From NBML01 sp029939535 (GTDB lineage Bacteria; Desulfobacterota; Desulfobacteria; Desulfobacterales; Desulfobacteraceae): 24,864 nt of DNA. Under the pieces are notes generated by a model. That model saw nothing but the letters and a program-made list of their open reading frames with translations, did no database searches and was not told the origin of the DNA. Below, in pieces: positions 23,429-24,864 of the stretch. Location: NCBI GenBank assembly GCA_029939535.1, contig JAOZST010000043.1:1-24864 (forward strand), in the 5' to 3' direction. Numbering within the stretch: the stretch's first letter is position 1; each line of letters opens with the position of its first letter. Made by a program: the position numbers and the translations under genes.

Positions 23429-24454
23429 ATGAAAAAAACAATTATCTGTTTGTTAACTCTTCTGATGGCAGTTTTTTTGGCACTGCCTGGTGCAACCATG
23501 GCAGGCGATTACAAGGTGACCAAACCCGCAACCCTGACCTGGGTGGCAGGGGGTGTGGGGGGTGGCTGGTATGTTCAAGCCGGTGGCATTGCCAGGATGA
23601 TCGCGGAAAAAGAACCCAACCTGATACTGAAAGTAGTTCCCGGAGGCGGAGTGGTCAATCCGGTTCGAGTTTCCAAACATAAAGATGATGTGGGCTGGGG
23701 TATTACTTTTGTAGACAAGATGGCATTTAAAGGGCTGGCACCGGTCTATAAAAGCGCCAATCCTGATGTACGTTCCCTGGGTGGTATTTTTGGCATTTAT
23801 CATATTCATGTCCTGGGCGCAAAAAATAAGGGTATTACTACCATGGCTCAGCTGGCGGACATGGTCAAGGCGGGTAAGAAGGTAAAAGTTGCTGCACCAA
23901 TGAAAGGTACATCTGATCTGCCGCTGATGAATACCATCCTGGATTTTTACGGCATTTCCCTCAAAGCCATTGAAAAAGCAGGCGGCAAGGTTTTCCATGC
24001 GGTTTATTCCGATATGGTCAACCTTTACAAAGACAAACATGTGGATTTTGTATTTACCCATCTGGGTCTTCCAGGTGCTGCTATTACCGAGATGACGGTG
24101 AGTCGGGATTCTTCTCTTATCGCCCTGTCCGATGCCTGTCTTGACCATCTCAACGGCGAGCTGGGAACTCTTTCCAGGGATTCAGGAAGAAGTTTTATTC
24201 CTAAAGGCACCTATAAAGGTCAGGAAGTTGATGTTCCCACAGTTGTCTCAGCAGGTGAGATGATTATAAACAAAGATGTTCCTGAAAATATTGCCTATAC
24301 CATTATTAAAATAATCTGTGAAAATAAGGATGAACTATACAAAATTAATCCGGCAAATAAGAATTTTAAGCCTGAAACCGGATGGAAAAATGTGGCTCTT
24401 CCCCTTCACCCCGGTGCTGAAAAATATTATAAAGCTGTGGGTTTTATGAAATAA
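23429..24454 (+). CDS. TAXI-family TRAP transporter substrate-binding protein
   Basis: The product has 341 residues with GGGAG 8 nt before the ATG. The signal peptide is MKKTIICLLTLLMAVFLALP with probable cleavage after ATMA (residue 25), so the mature protein is periplasmic. TAXI features: LTWVAGGVGGGWYVQAGGIARMI near the N-terminus (core VGGGWYVQAGGIA), VVPGGGVVNP, GWGITFVDKM, then a C-terminal PENIAYTIIKII and LHPGAEKYY. TAXI proteins capture small organic acids and hand them to a fused permease driven by ion gradients. It follows the ThDP enzyme by 38 nt. The ligand cannot be read from sequence; ThDP-enzyme linkage suggests a 2-oxo acid or a precursor. Confidence 0.9.
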   Translation: MKKTIICLLTLLMAVFLALPGATMAGDYKVTKPATLTWVAGGVGGGWYVQAGGIARMIAEKEPNLILKVVPGGGVVNPVRVSKHKDDVGWGITFVDKMAFKGLAPVYKSANPDVRSLGGIFGIYHIHVLGAKNKGITTMAQLADMVKAGKKVKVAAPMKGTSDLPLMNTILDFYGISLKAIEKAGGKVFHAVYSDMVNLYKDKHVDFVFTHLGLPGAAITEMTVSRDSSLIALSDACLDHLNGELGTLSRDSGRSFIPKGTYKGQEVDVPTVVSAGEMIINKDVPENIAYTIIKIICENKDELYKINPANKNFKPETGWKNVALPLHPGAEKYYKAVGFMK

Positions 24455-24469
24455 ATCAGGTCTGAAACA

Positions 24470-24505
24470 CCAGTCTTGCCTTATTAACCAGTCTTGCCTT
24501 ATTAA
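24470..24505. repeat. Perfect 18-bp tandem repeat between TAXI protein and permease
   Basis: CCAGTCTTGCCTTATTAA occurs at 24470-24487 and 24488-24505 with no mismatch. It is non-coding, just before a long hairpin. Confidence 0.85.
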
Positions 24506-24508
24506 CAT

Positions 24509-24536
24509 GGACAGGGCAGAATTTTCTGCCCTGTCC
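24509..24536 (+). terminator. Long intercistronic hairpin after the TAXI binding-protein gene
   Basis: GGACAGGGCAGA (24509-24520) pairs perfectly with TCTGCCCTGTCC (24525-24536) around ATTT. No T tract follows (AAAACCC), so it is more likely an mRNA-protecting stem or partial terminator. Such stems commonly keep binding protein above permease in transporter operons. Confidence 0.65.
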
Positions 24537-24554
24537 AAAACCCGGGAGTTATCC

Positions 24555-24864
24555 ATGAAAAATCTTAATACCTGGCAGAACAAGGCAATAGGTGCCTGGC
24601 TTGTTATCCTTTCCATTTTTCAGCTATATACAGCCACCGTCGGGATTTATCAGCCTCGTATCCAGCGGGGTATCCATCTTTTGTTTCTACTGCCTGCCGC
24701 CTTTGTTCTTTTTCCGGCATTCAAGAAACAGGTCCATGAAAAAGTGGGGATTTTTAACTGGATTTTTGCAGTTCTTTCAATTTTCCCACCACTTTATATT
24801 ATATATTTTCATGAACGACTCACCGAACGTCTGGAATTTGTGGATGATGTCCTGACCATTGAGC
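24555..24864 (+). CDS. TRAP transporter fused permease, TAXI type (N-terminal part, cut by window end)
   Basis: The frame starts at ATG 24555 (MKNLNTWQNKAIGAWLVILS) with GGGAG 6 nt upstream and stays open to the window end, 103 codons. Hydrophobic segments AIGAWLVILSIFQLYTATVG, GIHLLFLLPAAFVLFPAF and IFNWIFAVLSIFPPLYIIYF are visible. The pattern FQLYTATVGIYQPRIQRGIHL followed by an FP-anchored helix and an ERLEFVDDV segment fits the start of 4TM/12TM fused (DctQM-like) permeases that partner TAXI binding proteins. (Motif core: YTATVGIYQPRIQRGIHL.) The remaining roughly 500-600 residues lie outside. Confidence 0.82.
   Translation, partial: MKNLNTWQNKAIGAWLVILSIFQLYTATVGIYQPRIQRGIHLLFLLPAAFVLFPAFKKQVHEKVGIFNWIFAVLSIFPPLYIIYFHERLTERLEFVDDVLTIE

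Overview
The window looks like a chromosomal segment of a sulfate-reducing deltaproteobacterium (Desulfobacterota), probably of the Desulfobacterales. I infer this from gene content: a periplasmic [NiFeSe] hydrogenase of the Desulfovibrio HysAB type, a cytoplasmic Mvh/Hdr-type hydrogenase with fused HdrA modules, HdrD/HmcF-like and FrhB-like Fe-S proteins, hyp maturation genes and a TAXI-type TRAP transporter. No rRNA, tRNA or CRISPR was seen. A 100-N scaffold gap lies inside hypF.

Layout. 1-1975 is an accessory edge: a small hypothetical gene, a truncated ISAzo13-like transposase, a minus-strand cold-shock-domain membrane protein, and a nearly empty stretch. 1976-11637, all minus strand, is one long tightly packed operon. 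In transcription order it runs: hydrogenase maturation protease, a 1103-residue double HdrA with an N-terminal helix-turn-helix domain, mvhD, an HdrD-like Fe-S protein, an FrhB-like protein, mvhG, mvhA, and a small His-rich protein. From 12024 the divergent plus-strand operon hysB-hysA-protease encodes the periplasmic enzyme, followed by a mazEF-type toxin-antitoxin pair. 15796-20588 is a minus-strand hypC-hypF-hypD-hypE operon. 20686-21396 is a GntR-family regulator, divergent from a ThDP enzyme, a TAXI substrate-binding protein and the start of its fused permease.

Main result. Both hydrogenase large subunits are selenoproteins that simple ORF calling cuts short. Each open frame stops at a TGA exactly at the first cysteine position of the C-terminal Ni-ligand motif (DPCxxC). 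In each case the same frame continues past it with a perfect family C-terminus: DP-U-ISCATH for MvhA (true end 2438) and DP-U-LGCAVH for HysA (true end 14535). A SECIS-like hairpin lies about 11-14 nt after each TGA. The HysB small subunit agrees, with Cys in place of the medial-cluster Pro.

How the parts may work together (inference). HysAB would exchange H2 with periplasmic electron carriers. MvhDGA would feed H2 electrons into the flavin-based double HdrA, with the HdrD-like and FrhB-like proteins as electron acceptor or donor modules in the cytoplasm. Each hydrogenase has its own endopeptidase, and HypCDEF would build the Fe(CN)2CO centre for both. hypA, hypB and the Sec machinery (selABCD) are not in the window. 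The most unusual piece is the DNA-binding-type domain fused to HdrA. Short in-frame or start-region tandem duplications recur in mvhG, hypF (at the gap), before hdrA and before the ThDP enzyme.
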